In this document: in pieces, positions 9,232 to 18,898 of the stretch | How positions within the stretch are numbered: position 1 is the first letter of the stretch | How the letters are laid out: each line of letters starts with the position of its first letter | NCBI RefSeq assembly: GCF_013409065.1 | Contig: NZ_JACBZP010000001.1 | Location: 2,418,001-2,482,000 of the forward strand | Source of the DNA: Spelaeicoccus albus | Lineage (GTDB): Bacteria; Actinomycetota; Actinomycetes; Actinomycetales; Brevibacteriaceae | Length of the DNA stretch: 64,000 nt | Direction of reading: 5' to 3' | Position numbers and translations under genes: made by a program | Notes under the pieces: model-generated | The model's input: only the letters and a program-made list of their open reading frames with translations | Told to the model about the DNA's origin: nothing | Database searches by the model: none

Positions 9232-10524
9232 TCACAACCGGCCGGCGGCCTTGAGCGACAGATACAAATCGGCCAGCCGCGGCGGCAACTCGTCCGGCGG
9301 TGCGTCCACGACGCTTGCCCCATCGGCCTGCAGCGCTGCGGTCACGGCGGCCCGGTCGAGCATCGAGCGTTCGGCAGCGGCCGCCGCGTACGCTTCGGTC
9401 GACGAGTCCCGGTGCGTGCCCACCAGAGGCGTAGCGGGGTCGGCCACCGACGCGACGGCGACCGTGTGCTTTGCCGTCAGCCGCCGGATGACCGGCAACA
9501 TGCCTTCCGTGACGGCCGCGGACTCCAACGGCGTGAGCAAGACGATGAACGATCGTTGCCGTGCCGTCGTCAACGCCGTGCCGGCGATCGTCGACCAATC
9601 GGCTTCGATCAGTTCGGGCTCGAGCGGTGCCAGGGCGCGGACGACCGCCGGCAGCGAGTCGCCGGGGCCGGCGCCGTGCACGCGGGCACGCACGCGCCGG
9701 TCGGCCGCCACCAGGTCGACACGGTCGCCGGCCTTCGTGGCGAGCGCCGTCAACAACAGCGCCGATTCGATGGCCGCATCCAGCCGCGGTTCGCCGCCGA
9801 CCCGTCCGGCCGACGTCCGGGACGTGTCCACGACGATCAGGACGCGCCTGTCGCGTTCGGGCCGCCACGTGCGCACCACCACTTCCCGCCGCCGGGCAGT
9901 GGCCCGCCAATCGATCGACCGGACGTCGTCACCGTCGACGTAATCGCGGAGCGAGTCGAATTCGGTGCCGGACCCTCGGATCATCACGGAAGCCCGCCCG
10001 TCGAGCTCGCGCAGACGGGCCAGCTTCGACGGCAGATGCCGGCGAGACGTGAAAGCCGGCAGCACGCGCAGCCGTGCCGGCACGTCGATGGTGGCTTGGC
10101 GAGCGCCCATTCGAAGCGGGCCGAAGCTGCGGATCGTGACGGCGGCGGCCACCCGATCGCCGCGGCGGATGGGTAGCAGCGCCGTCGTGTAACGGCGCCG
10201 TTCGCCGGGCCGGATCGTTGCGCCGTGCCGATTGCCGGTGGCGCCGGCCGACGGCGGCCATGCGTCGCGGACGACGCCGCGAAACGTCCGGCCGGATGCG
10301 TTGCGCACGGTGATGACGGCTTCGGTCGGGTTGCCCAGCCGAACGCTCGTGGGCGCCATCCGCGAGATCGCCAGCAGCCGCGGCGAGGCGGCAAGCAGGA
10401 CGTCGGCGGCCAGGACGATGATCAGCACGCCGATGATCGTGAGGGCACACGTCCACGTCGGCCAGGCCAGCAACGGCAGGAGGCCGGCCAGGACCAGGAG
10501 GACGAAACGCCCGGACAATGCCAT
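9232..10524 (-). CDS. DUF58 domain-containing protein (von Willebrand A-like partner of MoxR)
   Basis: The product has 430 residues. Two adjacent N-terminal membrane segments (about 6-50) are followed by a beta-rich region and the DUF58 signature DDVRSIDWRATARRREVVVRTWRPERDRR at about 195-230. A VVDTSRT metal-site-like motif follows, then a vWA-like fold up to about 400. DUF58 proteins are the standard partners of MoxR AAA ATPases and may act as metal-binding assembly factors. The gene is last of a five-gene minus-strand run and lies six bases after moxR. Confidence 0.85.
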   Translation of the reverse strand: MALSGRFVLLVLAGLLPLLAWPTWTCALTIIGVLIIVLAADVLLAASPRLLAISRMAPTSVRLGNPTEAVITVRNASGRTFRGVVRDAWPPSAGATGNRHGATIRPGERRRYTTALLPIRRGDRVAAAVTIRSFGPLRMGARQATIDVPARLRVLPAFTSRRHLPSKLARLRELDGRASVMIRGSGTEFDSLRDYVDGDDVRSIDWRATARRREVVVRTWRPERDRRVLIVVDTSRTSAGRVGGEPRLDAAIESALLLTALATKAGDRVDLVAADRRVRARVHGAGPGDSLPAVVRALAPLEPELIEADWSTIAGTALTTARQRSFIVLLTPLESAAVTEGMLPVIRRLTAKHTVAVASVADPATPLVGTHRDSSTEAYAAAAAERSMLDRAAVTAALQADGASVVDAPPDELPPRLADLYLSLKAAGRL

Positions 10525-10530
10525 GCCGGG

Positions 10531-11604
10531 CTACCGGGGCGCCGGGACCGTGCGGAGGATCCCGTCCAATACCGAGTCGGCGCCCACTCCTTCGAGTTCG
10601 GCCTCGGGGCGCAACGCAACGCGGTGACGCAAGGTCGGCCCGACGAGTGCTTTCACGTCGTCCGGCGTCACGAAGTCGCGGCCGGCCAGCCACGCCCACG
10701 CGCGCGCCGCAGCCAGCAAGGCAGTTGCGCCGCGTGGTGACACGCCGAGTTGCAGGGACGGCGCATGCCGGGTGGCACGCGCCAGGTCGACGATATAGCC
10801 CAGCACTTCGGGCGCCACGTGCGTCGACGCCGCGGCGCGGCTTGCCGCGGCCAAATCGTCTTGCCCGGCCACCGCCGCGACACCCGCGGCATCGAGATCG
10901 TGCGAGTCGAAGCCGGCAGCGTGCCGCGCCAGGATCGTCACCTCGTCGTCGCGTTCGGGAAGCGGCATCGTCAGTTTGAGCAGGAACCGGTCCAGTTGGG
11001 CTTCCGGGAGCGGGTACGTGCCTTCGTATTCGACGGGGTTCTGCGTGGCCGCCACGATGAACGGCGACGGCAGCGGACGCGGGGTGCCGTCGACCGACAC
11101 CTGCCGTTCCTCCATGGCCTCGAGCAGTGAAGCCTGAGTTTTCGGCGGCGTGCGATTGATCTCGTCGGCCAGCAAGATGTTCGTGAACACCGGGCCGGCG
11201 CGGAACGTGAAATCGGAAGTGCTCGCGTCGTAGATCTGCGAGCCCGTGACGTCGCCGGGCATCAGATCGGCGGTGAACTGGATCCGTTTCGTGTCAAGGC
11301 GCAGCGCACGCGAGATGGTTCGCACCATCAGCGTCTTGGCCACGCCGGGCACGCCTTCGAGCAGCACGTGCCCGCGACAGATCAAGGCGATCAGGATGCC
11401 CGTGACGATATGGTCCTGGCCGACGACCGCCTTGGCGACCTCGGTGCGCACCGACCGCAGCGCCGAGCGTGCCGGGTCGGCGTCGGCCGCGTCGGCGACC
11501 ACGGGAGGCTGCTGCGAATAGCCTGTCGGGTCCGGGCCGGGGTGCGCGGTCGGTTCCGCGGCCGGTTCCTGCGGCGGGCGTGCGGGAGGCGGTGGGTAGC
11601 TCAC
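10531..11604 (-). CDS. moxR: MoxR family AAA+ ATPase
   Basis: The product has 357 residues from the GTG at 11602-11604, which overlaps the stop of the DUF4350 gene as GTGA. An upstream in-frame extension would lie inside that gene and is not credible. A Pro-rich N-terminal tail of about 40 residues precedes the AAA core: Walker A GVPGVAKT, the loop QFTADLMPGDVTGSQIY, Walker B LLADEINR, NRTPPKTQASLLEAMEERQV, sensor 1 VAATQNP, YPLPEAQLDRF and a C-terminal lid domain. MoxR ATPases are chaperone-like factors that remodel or metallate partner proteins. The five co-oriented genes suggest a membrane-associated complex. Confidence 0.92.
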   Translation of the reverse strand: MSYPPPPARPPQEPAAEPTAHPGPDPTGYSQQPPVVADAADADPARSALRSVRTEVAKAVVGQDHIVTGILIALICRGHVLLEGVPGVAKTLMVRTISRALRLDTKRIQFTADLMPGDVTGSQIYDASTSDFTFRAGPVFTNILLADEINRTPPKTQASLLEAMEERQVSVDGTPRPLPSPFIVAATQNPVEYEGTYPLPEAQLDRFLLKLTMPLPERDDEVTILARHAAGFDSHDLDAAGVAAVAGQDDLAAASRAAASTHVAPEVLGYIVDLARATRHAPSLQLGVSPRGATALLAAARAWAWLAGRDFVTPDDVKALVGPTLRHRVALRPEAELEGVGADSVLDGILRTVPAPR

Positions 11605-12878
11605 TGGTCGTGAACCTCTCTTTCTAAGGTGGCGAGGTTGCGGGCAAGTCGCCCGAGTTCGTCGTCGGTGGCCGGGCCGGGCCCGATGAGCAATGCCGAC
11701 ACGTCCGGCCCGGGCCGGCCGGACGCGGCAGCGACCGCGGCGCATACGTCGTCGGCGCGTGCCGAACGCGGCAGCTTCAGGCGCGCCGCAAGCCGTGACA
11801 TTGTGCCGGCTCGTAGCGTCAGCGCCGCCCTGTCGCGAGCGCCGGAGCGACGGTAGAGCCGGGCGCGCCCTTCAAGGGTCTCGGCCGCGCGGACGACGAC
11901 GGGCAGGTTCTCGCGGGCCAGCGGTCCGAGCCGGCGTCCGCGCCAGAACATAGCCACGAGCGCTGTGACGATCAGCCAGCCGCCTGCGGGCAATACCCAG
12001 TCCGGGAGCACGTCGAGCAGGGACCGGTCGCCGTCCGGCTTCAACGCCGGGTCGCCCGGTGCCGGACGATAGTAGACGAGTTCCGGGTTCCGGCCGAGCG
12101 TGCCGACGGCCAGTGCGGCGTTGCCGTAGTCGGCGATCCGACCGTTGCTGAACACCGACCAGTTGCCGACGACGGTGCGGAAGGTTCCGTGCTGCCGGTA
12201 CGCGGCGACGGTGCCGCCGGCGCCCGCCCGGCCAAAGCAGACGGTGACTGCCTGGTCGTCGCCGGACGCCCGGTAGCGACGGCCGTGGTCGGTGATGGAG
12301 CCGGCGCGGCGGGCGACAGGCACGGAGCAGTCGGCCCGCACCGGCCCGGCCGCCCGGCCGGCAAAGCTTTGCGCTTCGGCGGGGTCGGCGACGGGTGAGC
12401 TCCCGGCCGGCCGGACTGCCGGCGCAAGCGCTCGGGTGAGCGCGCGGCCGGGCGCGATGAGGACGACGTCGGCGCCCGACTGGCGGGCGGCACGCTGCAG
12501 CCGAGCGCGGGCGTGCCTGGTCAGCAGACCGGACGGGTCGTACACGGCAAGCGTCGGTCCGGACGACGTGCCGGCCCCGGACCGCACGTCGTCCAGCGCA
12601 CCGGCAAGAGTGTCGGCGGACGTCGCGTGCACGCCGTGATTGGACAGGGTGCGCATGAGCGCACGCATGCCGTCCGGTTTCGGATTGCCGGAATCGAGAC
12701 GGCCGCTCGGGCCGGCGACACCGTCCGCGATGAACGCGACGACGGCGATCAGCGCCACTAGCGCCGCGAGCAACACCCAGCCTCGCCACTTCACGGCACG
12801 CCGGCGCATCCGGGTCGCCGGTGTGGTGCCGTCGCCGGTGACCTCGCCGCGGGTAGCGATGTCGATATCGGTGCTCAT
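11601..12878 (-). CDS. DUF4350 domain-containing membrane protein
   Basis: The product has 425 residues. A cytoplasmic start is followed by a membrane segment at about 31-50 (GWVLLAALVALIAVVAFIA). An extracytoplasmic DUF4350-type domain (about 60-270) contains NPKPDGMRALMRTLSNHGV and TLAVYDPSG. A second membrane segment at about 288-306 (WVLPAGGWLIVTALVAMFW) precedes a cytoplasmic helical tail. The layout is that of a Rossmann-like DUF4350 protein exposed outside between two anchors. It is translationally coupled on both sides (ATGA with DUF4129, GTGA with MoxR), which supports one complex. Confidence 0.8.
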   Translation of the reverse strand: MSTDIDIATRGEVTGDGTTPATRMRRRAVKWRGWVLLAALVALIAVVAFIADGVAGPSGRLDSGNPKPDGMRALMRTLSNHGVHATSADTLAGALDDVRSGAGTSSGPTLAVYDPSGLLTRHARARLQRAARQSGADVVLIAPGRALTRALAPAVRPAGSSPVADPAEAQSFAGRAAGPVRADCSVPVARRAGSITDHGRRYRASGDDQAVTVCFGRAGAGGTVAAYRQHGTFRTVVGNWSVFSNGRIADYGNAALAVGTLGRNPELVYYRPAPGDPALKPDGDRSLLDVLPDWVLPAGGWLIVTALVAMFWRGRRLGPLARENLPVVVRAAETLEGRARLYRRSGARDRAALTLRAGTMSRLAARLKLPRSARADDVCAAVAAASGRPGPDVSALLIGPGPATDDELGRLARNLATLEREVHDQ

Positions 12879-13519
12879 GCGCCTCCGCCGGCCGGCTCCG
12901 AGAACTTCGGCCGGGACGCCCGGCAGGCCGCGTCCGCCGCACGCAGCGTTTCGTCGTCGTCGCGGGTGGCCGGCCGGTCCCCGTAATACACGGCATCGAA
13001 GATCCGTGCGGCGTCCGCCAGGCGGTCCGCGACGTCCGGCAGCACAGCTGCGGCTTGGACGCCGACTTCGTGAGCGGTCCGGCCGGCCTGCGGATCGAGC
13101 ACCGTGCGCTCTTCCAGCTCGCGGGCCAGCGCGCGGAATCGTTCGCGCACGGCAAGCGCCCAGTCACCGTCGCCGGCGGCGGAATCGGCCCGCGCACGGT
13201 GTTCGGCTGCCGAGAGTGCCGTGCCGGCTTCAAACACGGCGCCGGCCCGTCGTACCCGGCCGGGCCGACGCGGACGGCCGGCCCACCAGATCGCGATACC
13301 GGCGATCACCAGGACGATGGCGCCCAGGATGACGGCACCCGCCGGTCCGAACGGGATGTTGGCTCCATGCAGCGTGCGGTCGAACAGGTCGTGGATCGTT
13401 GCGCCGACGCGCTCGACGAACGACGGATCGCCGGACTGATAGGCGCGCTTCGACAATTCGTGCAGGAGCCAGGCGCGCGCTTGTTCCCGGCTCGGATCCA
13501 AGGCCGCGACGGTCGTCAT
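12875..13519 (-). CDS. DUF4129 domain-containing membrane protein
   Basis: The product has 214 residues from the ATG at 13517-13519, which overlaps the preceding gene's stop. An N-terminal extracytoplasmic helix contains LLHELSKRAYQSGDPS. One membrane segment lies at about 62-82. The C-terminal DUF4129 domain contains DGDWALAVRERFRALARELEERTVLDPQAGRTAHE (about 120-155) and AARIFDAVYYGDRPAT. DUF4129 is otherwise found at the C-terminus of transglutaminase proteins and beside MoxR systems. The frame stays open upstream to 14131, but that region is the neighbouring gene. Confidence 0.85.
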   Translation of the reverse strand: MTTVAALDPSREQARAWLLHELSKRAYQSGDPSFVERVGATIHDLFDRTLHGANIPFGPAGAVILGAIVLVIAGIAIWWAGRPRRPGRVRRAGAVFEAGTALSAAEHRARADSAAGDGDWALAVRERFRALARELEERTVLDPQAGRTAHEVGVQAAAVLPDVADRLADAARIFDAVYYGDRPATRDDDETLRAADAACRASRPKFSEPAGGGA

Positions 13520-14673
13520 GGGCCCGCCCGGCCGGCAAGCCGTTCGGCCTCGGCCATCAGCGTGACGTCCAGGCCCTCGGTTCGCATCCGCTGGTCGATG
13601 TAGAGCAGCGCCGTCACACCGCCCGAGTAGGCGTACTGGATGGCCGAGGCGATGGCCAGGACTATCAGGGCAAGCACGCCGCCGACGATGCCCGTCGCCA
13701 CCAGGGCGGCCGGGTGATCCTGCAGTGAGAGCGCGGCAACCGTGCCGATGACTGCCCCGACGATGATGATCGGAGTGCTGATGAGCGATGTGACGAGAGC
13801 GCCGATCACATTGGCCAGCAGGTAGATGCCGGTGAACCGCCAGAACCCGCGGCCGGTCAGGCGCCACGAGCGCTTCAACGCGGCGACAGGACCGATGCGT
13901 TCCAGGACGAGGGCGCATGCCGAGACGGCGAACCGGATTCCGACGTAGAGGGCGGCCAGGAGCCCGACCAGGTAGCCGATGATGCCCGTCACGAGCGCAC
14001 CGATCGGACTGCCGTTCGCCAGCAGCACGAACGTCGGCGTGAGCAGAACGGCGAAGATCACGATGGTGATGGCGATCAACAGCAGTGACATGCCAATGAG
14101 CGGCCACGCACGCGGCCGCAGGATCGGCCAAATCTGGGGGAACGACTTCTTTTCACCGAACACGGCCCGGGATACGGCAAGTACGAGCGTGCCGTACACG
14201 AGTTGGGCCACGCACGCCTCGACCAGCGAGATCGCGGCGTTTCCGACCGAGGACAGCGCCGAGAAACCCAGGTTGAAGTCCGAACTCGAGGCGGCGGCGG
14301 CCGGAACCGTGTCGGCCCACGCAATTGCCAGCGCCGTCAGCCCGCCGGTAGCAAGCAGCACGACGCCCATGACGACTGCCGGGACGCCGATCATGAGCTT
14401 GGGGTTGTGCCGGAGAGCCTGAAAACCGCCGTCCAGAATCTCCCCCAGTCGCAGCGGATGCAGCGGGATCAGGCCGGGCTTCGGCGGCGGCCGGTAACCG
14501 CTCGAATACGCGCCGGGACCGCCGGGGCTGCCGGGAGTCGGCTGCCCCCACGTGGACGGCGACGTCCATTGTCCCCACGCGTTGCCGGGCGGCCCGCCCG
14601 GTTCGTCGGGTGCGGCGCGCCGGCCCCAGCGCGGTTCATCGGGCGGCTGCCAGCCGGTAGGGGGTGTGGTCAT
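13516..14673 (-). CDS. Multi-pass membrane protein (glycerophosphoryl diester phosphodiesterase membrane-domain-like)
   Basis: The product has 385 residues from the ATG at 14671-14673, with GGAAGAG about 11 bases upstream. A Pro/Gly/Trp-rich cytoplasmic tail (about 1-70) is followed by IPLHPLRLGEILDGGFQALRHNPKLM, the entry signature of this family. About six membrane segments follow between 90 and 365, including ILGVVAL-like and GLLAALYVGIRF stretches. No phosphodiesterase active site is present despite the family name. It is the first gene of the MoxR run and reads away from mtrA. Function is unknown; membrane scaffold of the MoxR system is an inference. Confidence 0.75.
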   Translation of the reverse strand: MTTPPTGWQPPDEPRWGRRAAPDEPGGPPGNAWGQWTSPSTWGQPTPGSPGGPGAYSSGYRPPPKPGLIPLHPLRLGEILDGGFQALRHNPKLMIGVPAVVMGVVLLATGGLTALAIAWADTVPAAAASSSDFNLGFSALSSVGNAAISLVEACVAQLVYGTLVLAVSRAVFGEKKSFPQIWPILRPRAWPLIGMSLLLIAITIVIFAVLLTPTFVLLANGSPIGALVTGIIGYLVGLLAALYVGIRFAVSACALVLERIGPVAALKRSWRLTGRGFWRFTGIYLLANVIGALVTSLISTPIIIVGAVIGTVAALSLQDHPAALVATGIVGGVLALIVLAIASAIQYAYSGGVTALLYIDQRMRTEGLDVTLMAEAERLAGRAGP

Positions 14674-14775
14674 CGGTGCGAGAACTCTTCCGGATTCACG
14701 TGTCCATGGTGTCATGGACGACACAGCAAGGGGGCGGATACGAAATTTTTTGGCGTTGTAAGCGACGATAGAGGT

Positions 14776-15456
14776 ATGAAGGGCAGGATTCTAGTTGTAG
14801 ACGATGACACCGCGTTGGCCGAAATGATCGGCATTGTATTGAAAAGCGAGGGTTTCGAGCCGTCGTTTTGCGCGCACGGCGACACGGCGCTCGAGACTTT
14901 TCGGCGCGTGCGACCGGATCTCGTCCTGCTCGACCTGATGCTTCCGGGCAAGGACGGGTTGGAGGTGTGCCGGCTCATCCGGGCCGAATCCGGAGTTCCG
15001 ATAGTCATGCTCACCGCTAAATCCGACACCGTCGACGTTGTCCTCGGGCTCGAATCGGGTGCCGACGACTACGTGCCGAAGCCGTTCAAGCCGAAGGAAC
15101 TCGTTGCCCGCGTGCGGGCACGGTTGCGCATCACCGACCACATCGCCCCCGAGGTTCTCAACATCGGCGACATCACCCTGGACGTGGCGGGACACTCGGT
15201 GACCCGCGGCGGCAAGCCCATCAGCTTGACGCCGTTGGAGTTCGATTTGCTTGTCGCGTTGGCCCGCAAGCCCTGGCAGGTGTTCAGCCGCGAAGTGCTG
15301 CTCGAGGAAGTCTGGGGATACCGGCACGCGGCCGATACCCGGTTGGTGAACGTGCACGTGCAGCGGCTCCGGTCGAAGATCGAACGGGATCCGGAAAATC
15401 CCGACGTCATAGTCACTGTCCGCGGCGTCGGATACAAGGCGGGTCAACCGACGTGA
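14776..15456 (+). CDS. mtrA: Two-component response regulator MtrA
   Basis: The product has 226 residues. The receiver domain (1-115) has acidic pocket D9-D10-D11, phospho-acceptor D53 in LVLLDLMLPG, MLTAKSD and the KPFKPKEL Lys. The C-terminal OmpR-type winged helix (about 130-222) includes SLTPLEFDLLVALARKPWQVFSREVLLEEVWGY. In actinobacteria MtrA controls cell-wall hydrolases, division and replication-linked genes in response to MtrB. The stop overlaps the mtrB start (GTGA). The GAGG sits only one base before the ATG, so spacing is unusually short. Confidence 0.97.
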   Translation: MKGRILVVDDDTALAEMIGIVLKSEGFEPSFCAHGDTALETFRRVRPDLVLLDLMLPGKDGLEVCRLIRAESGVPIVMLTAKSDTVDVVLGLESGADDYVPKPFKPKELVARVRARLRITDHIAPEVLNIGDITLDVAGHSVTRGGKPISLTPLEFDLLVALARKPWQVFSREVLLEEVWGYRHAADTRLVNVHVQRLRSKIERDPENPDVIVTVRGVGYKAGQPT

Positions 15457-17210
15457 GCCGTCCGTCCCTCGCAGGCGTGGCGCGAGGGAGTGGCCGCGCG
15501 ACCGTCGCGGCAGGGGCTGCCGCCGTGCGGTTCGCCCGGAAGTCGCTTCAGTTCCGCGTTGTGGTCTCCACCATGATCTTGACCACCGTTGCGGTGTTCG
15601 GCGTCGGCTCGTGGATGTCGGAACAGGTGGCGGACGGTCTGTTCCAGACCCGGTTGGCCAGTGCCAGCAAGCAGGCCGACACGATGGCCCGGTCGCTGCA
15701 GAGCGTGGCCAATCCGTCCGGCAGTAATCAGGACGACGTGACGCAAGCCCTGCAGGCCACCATGCAGAACCAAGTGACGACCGCGACGTTGCCGTTGCGC
15801 GCCGTCGCTTTGCGTCCGGTGCCGGGCAATGCCACGGCCGTCGGCAATTTCTCCGCAGTCTCGCCGAACCAGCCGGCGTTCTCGGTCGGACAGCTGACAC
15901 CGGAATTCCTCAAGGCGGTCGCGACGTCGGGCGGCACTCAGCGGTACCAGTCGATCGCGTTGACGACGTACGACGGCAGTTCCCGACCCGGGCTCGTCAT
16001 AGGCACGCTGATCACCATCCCGGGGGCGGGGCAGTATCAGTTCTACGTGGTCTCCGACCTGTCCAACGAGCAGGGCACCTTGTCGCTCGTCGAACGCAGC
16101 ATGCTGGTGGCCGCGTTGATCCTGGTGGTCCTGGTCGGCGCGGTGGCCTGGGTGGTGGCGCGCATCGTCGTCCGGCCGGTCCGCGCCGCCGCGGACGTGT
16201 CTCAAGAGCTCGCGGCCGGTGACTTGGGGCAGCGCTTGCGGGTCAGGGGCACCGACGACTTGGCAGTGCTTGCCGCGTCGTTCAACCACATGGCAACCAA
16301 CCTGCAAGACCAGATCACCCGGTTGGAGAACTTGTCGGCACTGCAGCAGCGGTTCGTCTCGGACGTGTCCCACGAGCTGCGCACCCCGCTGACGACGATT
16401 CGGGTGGCCGCCGACATGATTTACGAATCCCGCGACGAACTCGACCCGATGTCCCAACGCAGCGCCGAATTGCTGCACTCGCAAGTGCAACGGTTCGAAC
16501 TGCTCCTTGCCGATCTGCTCGAGATCAGCCGGTTCGATTCGGGCGCGGCCGATTTGGACGCCGAGGCCGTGGACATGCTGGCAGTGGTGGGGCGGGTGAT
16601 CGAGAACAACCAGGTCCTCGCCGAACGCTCCGGGTACGAGTTGAAGCTACATGCCGCGGCCACCCCGTACATGGCGGACGTCGACGCGCGACGGATCGAA
16701 CGCATAGTGCGCAACTTGATAGTCAACGCTCTCGAACACGGCGAGAACAAGCCGATCGACATCTATGTGGCGGCAGACGCGGACGCCGTGGCCGTCAGCG
16801 TACGCGATCACGGCGTCGGCATGGACAGACAGCAGGTACGCCGCGTTTTCGACAGGTTCTGGCGGGCCGATCCGGCGCGGCCCCGCACCTTGGGCGGCTC
16901 CGGGCTGGGGCTTGCCATTGCGTTGGAGGACGCCCACCTGCACTCCGGGTGGCTGCAAGCGTGGGGGCGGCCCGGCCAGGGCGCGTGCTTCCGGTTGACG
17001 ATCCCGCGCCGGTCCGGGCACGACCTCACCTCCTCGCCGTTGCCGTTGCCGCCCGCCGATGCGGCCGACCCGGATGATTCGGTCGATTTGTCCGGAACGG
17101 GCATGATGAATGAAGACGACGCCGCACCGCCGGCCGGCCCGTGGACGCAGACCGGGTCGATGCCGAGAATTGCCGCACCGGAAGAAGGGGGCGATCGGAA
17201 TGAGAAGTAA
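15453..17210 (+). CDS. mtrB: Sensor histidine kinase MtrB
   Basis: The product has 585 residues with two membrane segments (about 28-52 and 212-236) flanking an extracytoplasmic sensor domain of about 160 residues. A HAMP linker (about 237-290) follows. The HisKA domain has phospho-acceptor H307 in DVSHELRTPLTTIR. The HATPase domain has N-box RNLIVNALEHGENK, D-box VRDHGVGMD and SGLGLAIALEDAHLHSG. The last about 75 residues are Pro/Asp-rich and disordered. The family phosphorylates MtrA and localises to septum and poles in mycobacteria. The 3' end overlaps lpqB by 11 bases. Confidence 0.97.
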   Translation: MSRPSLAGVARGSGRATVAAGAAAVRFARKSLQFRVVVSTMILTTVAVFGVGSWMSEQVADGLFQTRLASASKQADTMARSLQSVANPSGSNQDDVTQALQATMQNQVTTATLPLRAVALRPVPGNATAVGNFSAVSPNQPAFSVGQLTPEFLKAVATSGGTQRYQSIALTTYDGSSRPGLVIGTLITIPGAGQYQFYVVSDLSNEQGTLSLVERSMLVAALILVVLVGAVAWVVARIVVRPVRAAADVSQELAAGDLGQRLRVRGTDDLAVLAASFNHMATNLQDQITRLENLSALQQRFVSDVSHELRTPLTTIRVAADMIYESRDELDPMSQRSAELLHSQVQRFELLLADLLEISRFDSGAADLDAEAVDMLAVVGRVIENNQVLAERSGYELKLHAAATPYMADVDARRIERIVRNLIVNALEHGENKPIDIYVAADADAVAVSVRDHGVGMDRQQVRRVFDRFWRADPARPRTLGGSGLGLAIALEDAHLHSGWLQAWGRPGQGACFRLTIPRRSGHDLTSSPLPLPPADAADPDDSVDLSGTGMMNEDDAAPPAGPWTQTGSMPRIAAPEEGGDRNEK

Positions 17211-18894
17211 GCGCTGGCGGTCGCTTGCCGCATGTGTTGCGGCAATCGCGTTGGTGTCCGGGTGCGCCAACATCCCGACATCCGGCAACGTGGGAGTCGG
17301 CGATCCGGGGGACACCAAGGAGGGCAGCTTTCTCCAGTCGCACGCCGACGGGCCTCGAAAAGGAAGTAGCGCCGTCGACATCGTGCAGGGCTTTTTGAAG
17401 GCAGCCACCGACACTTCCAACAATTTCGAGGTGGCACGAGAGTTTTTGACGTCGTCCGCTGCGAAATCGTGGAAGCCGACGAGTCAAGTGACGATCTACC
17501 CGACGGGTTCGCTGCCGCCGACCAGCGAGGGCCGGCAGTCGCCGAAGAAACGGTCGTTCTCCCTGAACGTGCCGGTGATGGGAACCGTCGACGACGACGG
17601 CGTCTATGACTCGGCGCCCAGCGACACCAAGTCGAAGATCGACTTCGAGTTGACCAAATCGCCCTCCGGGTGGCGTATTTCAAAACTGGCCAACGGCATC
17701 GTGTTGTCCCGGTCGAACTTCGAAACGTTCTTCCATGCGTTCCCGATCTACTTCTTCGACAACTCGTTCGACTACCTGGTGCCCGAGCTCCGCTGGTTCA
17801 TTTCCCGGCCCGGCGTCGTGACCAACGTCGTCGATGCCGTGCTGGACGGGCCGAGCGAATGGCTGCACGGGGCGGCGATCTCCGCGTTCCCGTCCGGCAC
17901 GAAGCTTGCCGCGTCCGGAGCGATCACGCGGAACGGCACGGCCACCATCAACGTGGACGATTCGGTGCTGGAATCGTCGCACAAGCTGCAATCGTTGATG
18001 GCCGCCGAGCTGACGAACTCGGTCGCACAGGTCCAGTCGGTGTCGTCGGTGCGCGTGGTGGCCGGCGGCCGTGAGCTGGACGCGGGCGATGCCGCGGCGC
18101 AGCCGGAGCGGCAAGTCGATTCCAAACCGGTACTGCTGAGCAACAACCAGCTGCAACTTTTTTCCTCCGGCCGCGTGCAAAAGGTCGCGGGGACTCCCAA
18201 CCTCGGCAAATACTCTCCGTCCGACCCGGCCGAATCGTTCGGGCTTTCCAGGTACGCCTTCTTGTCCAAAGGCAAGAAACTTTGCCAAATCAACACGTCG
18301 CGGCCCGATAAGGTCGCGGTTGTCGCGCAGGGCCACGGACTAGTCGCGCCGTCGTACGACCCGCACGGCTGGCTCTGGACGGCGGAGAAGAAGAACAGCG
18401 GCTCGGTGCTGGCCATCGGCCCGCGGGGCCAGTACGTGCACGTCGACGCGTCGTGGCTGGACGGCAAGAAGATCAAGAAGCTCGAGATTTCCCGCGACGG
18501 CGCCCGGGCGGCGATCCTGACGACGTCGTCGTCCGGGCCCGTGTTGCGCGTTGTCGGAATCATTCACGGCGACGGCGACGAACCGCAGCGCCTGACGTCC
18601 GGCCTGGCGATCGGCAACGAGTTCACCAAGATCAGCGATCTCAGCTGGGCGGGCCCCACTACTCTGACGCTGATCGGACGGACGCAGGATTCGCCGACGC
18701 CGAACCCGTGGACGCTTGGCGTATCGGGGCCGTCGAACGCGTTGACGTCGGTTCCGGGCGCCCAAACCATCAGCTCGGCCAATGATGCGTTGGACACGAT
18801 AGTCGGCGCCTCGGGCAAGAGCCTGTACACCCGGGTGGGATCGACGTGGAGCAAGGCGGCCGTCGCAGGTATACACCCGAACTACGCCGGCTAA
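17200..18894 (+). CDS. lpqB: Lipoprotein LpqB (MtrAB accessory protein)
   Basis: The product has 564 residues from the ATG at 17200, which has a GAAGGGGG ribosome site; an earlier in-frame ATG at 17110 would lie inside mtrB. A signal peptide ends in lipobox VSGC (Cys near residue 22). A GerMN-type domain follows at about 190-310 (DAVLDGPSEWL, AAISAFPSGTKL). The C-terminal LpqB beta-propeller-like domain has LEISRDGARAAIL. LpqB binds the MtrB sensor domain outside the membrane and modulates MtrA phosphorylation. mtrA-mtrB-lpqB is one overlapping operon ending before a strong inverted repeat. Confidence 0.95.
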   Translation: MRSKRWRSLAACVAAIALVSGCANIPTSGNVGVGDPGDTKEGSFLQSHADGPRKGSSAVDIVQGFLKAATDTSNNFEVAREFLTSSAAKSWKPTSQVTIYPTGSLPPTSEGRQSPKKRSFSLNVPVMGTVDDDGVYDSAPSDTKSKIDFELTKSPSGWRISKLANGIVLSRSNFETFFHAFPIYFFDNSFDYLVPELRWFISRPGVVTNVVDAVLDGPSEWLHGAAISAFPSGTKLAASGAITRNGTATINVDDSVLESSHKLQSLMAAELTNSVAQVQSVSSVRVVAGGRELDAGDAAAQPERQVDSKPVLLSNNQLQLFSSGRVQKVAGTPNLGKYSPSDPAESFGLSRYAFLSKGKKLCQINTSRPDKVAVVAQGHGLVAPSYDPHGWLWTAEKKNSGSVLAIGPRGQYVHVDASWLDGKKIKKLEISRDGARAAILTTSSSGPVLRVVGIIHGDGDEPQRLTSGLAIGNEFTKISDLSWAGPTTLTLIGRTQDSPTPNPWTLGVSGPSNALTSVPGAQTISSANDALDTIVGASGKSLYTRVGSTWSKAAVAGIHPNYAG

Positions 18895-18898
18895 CCCC

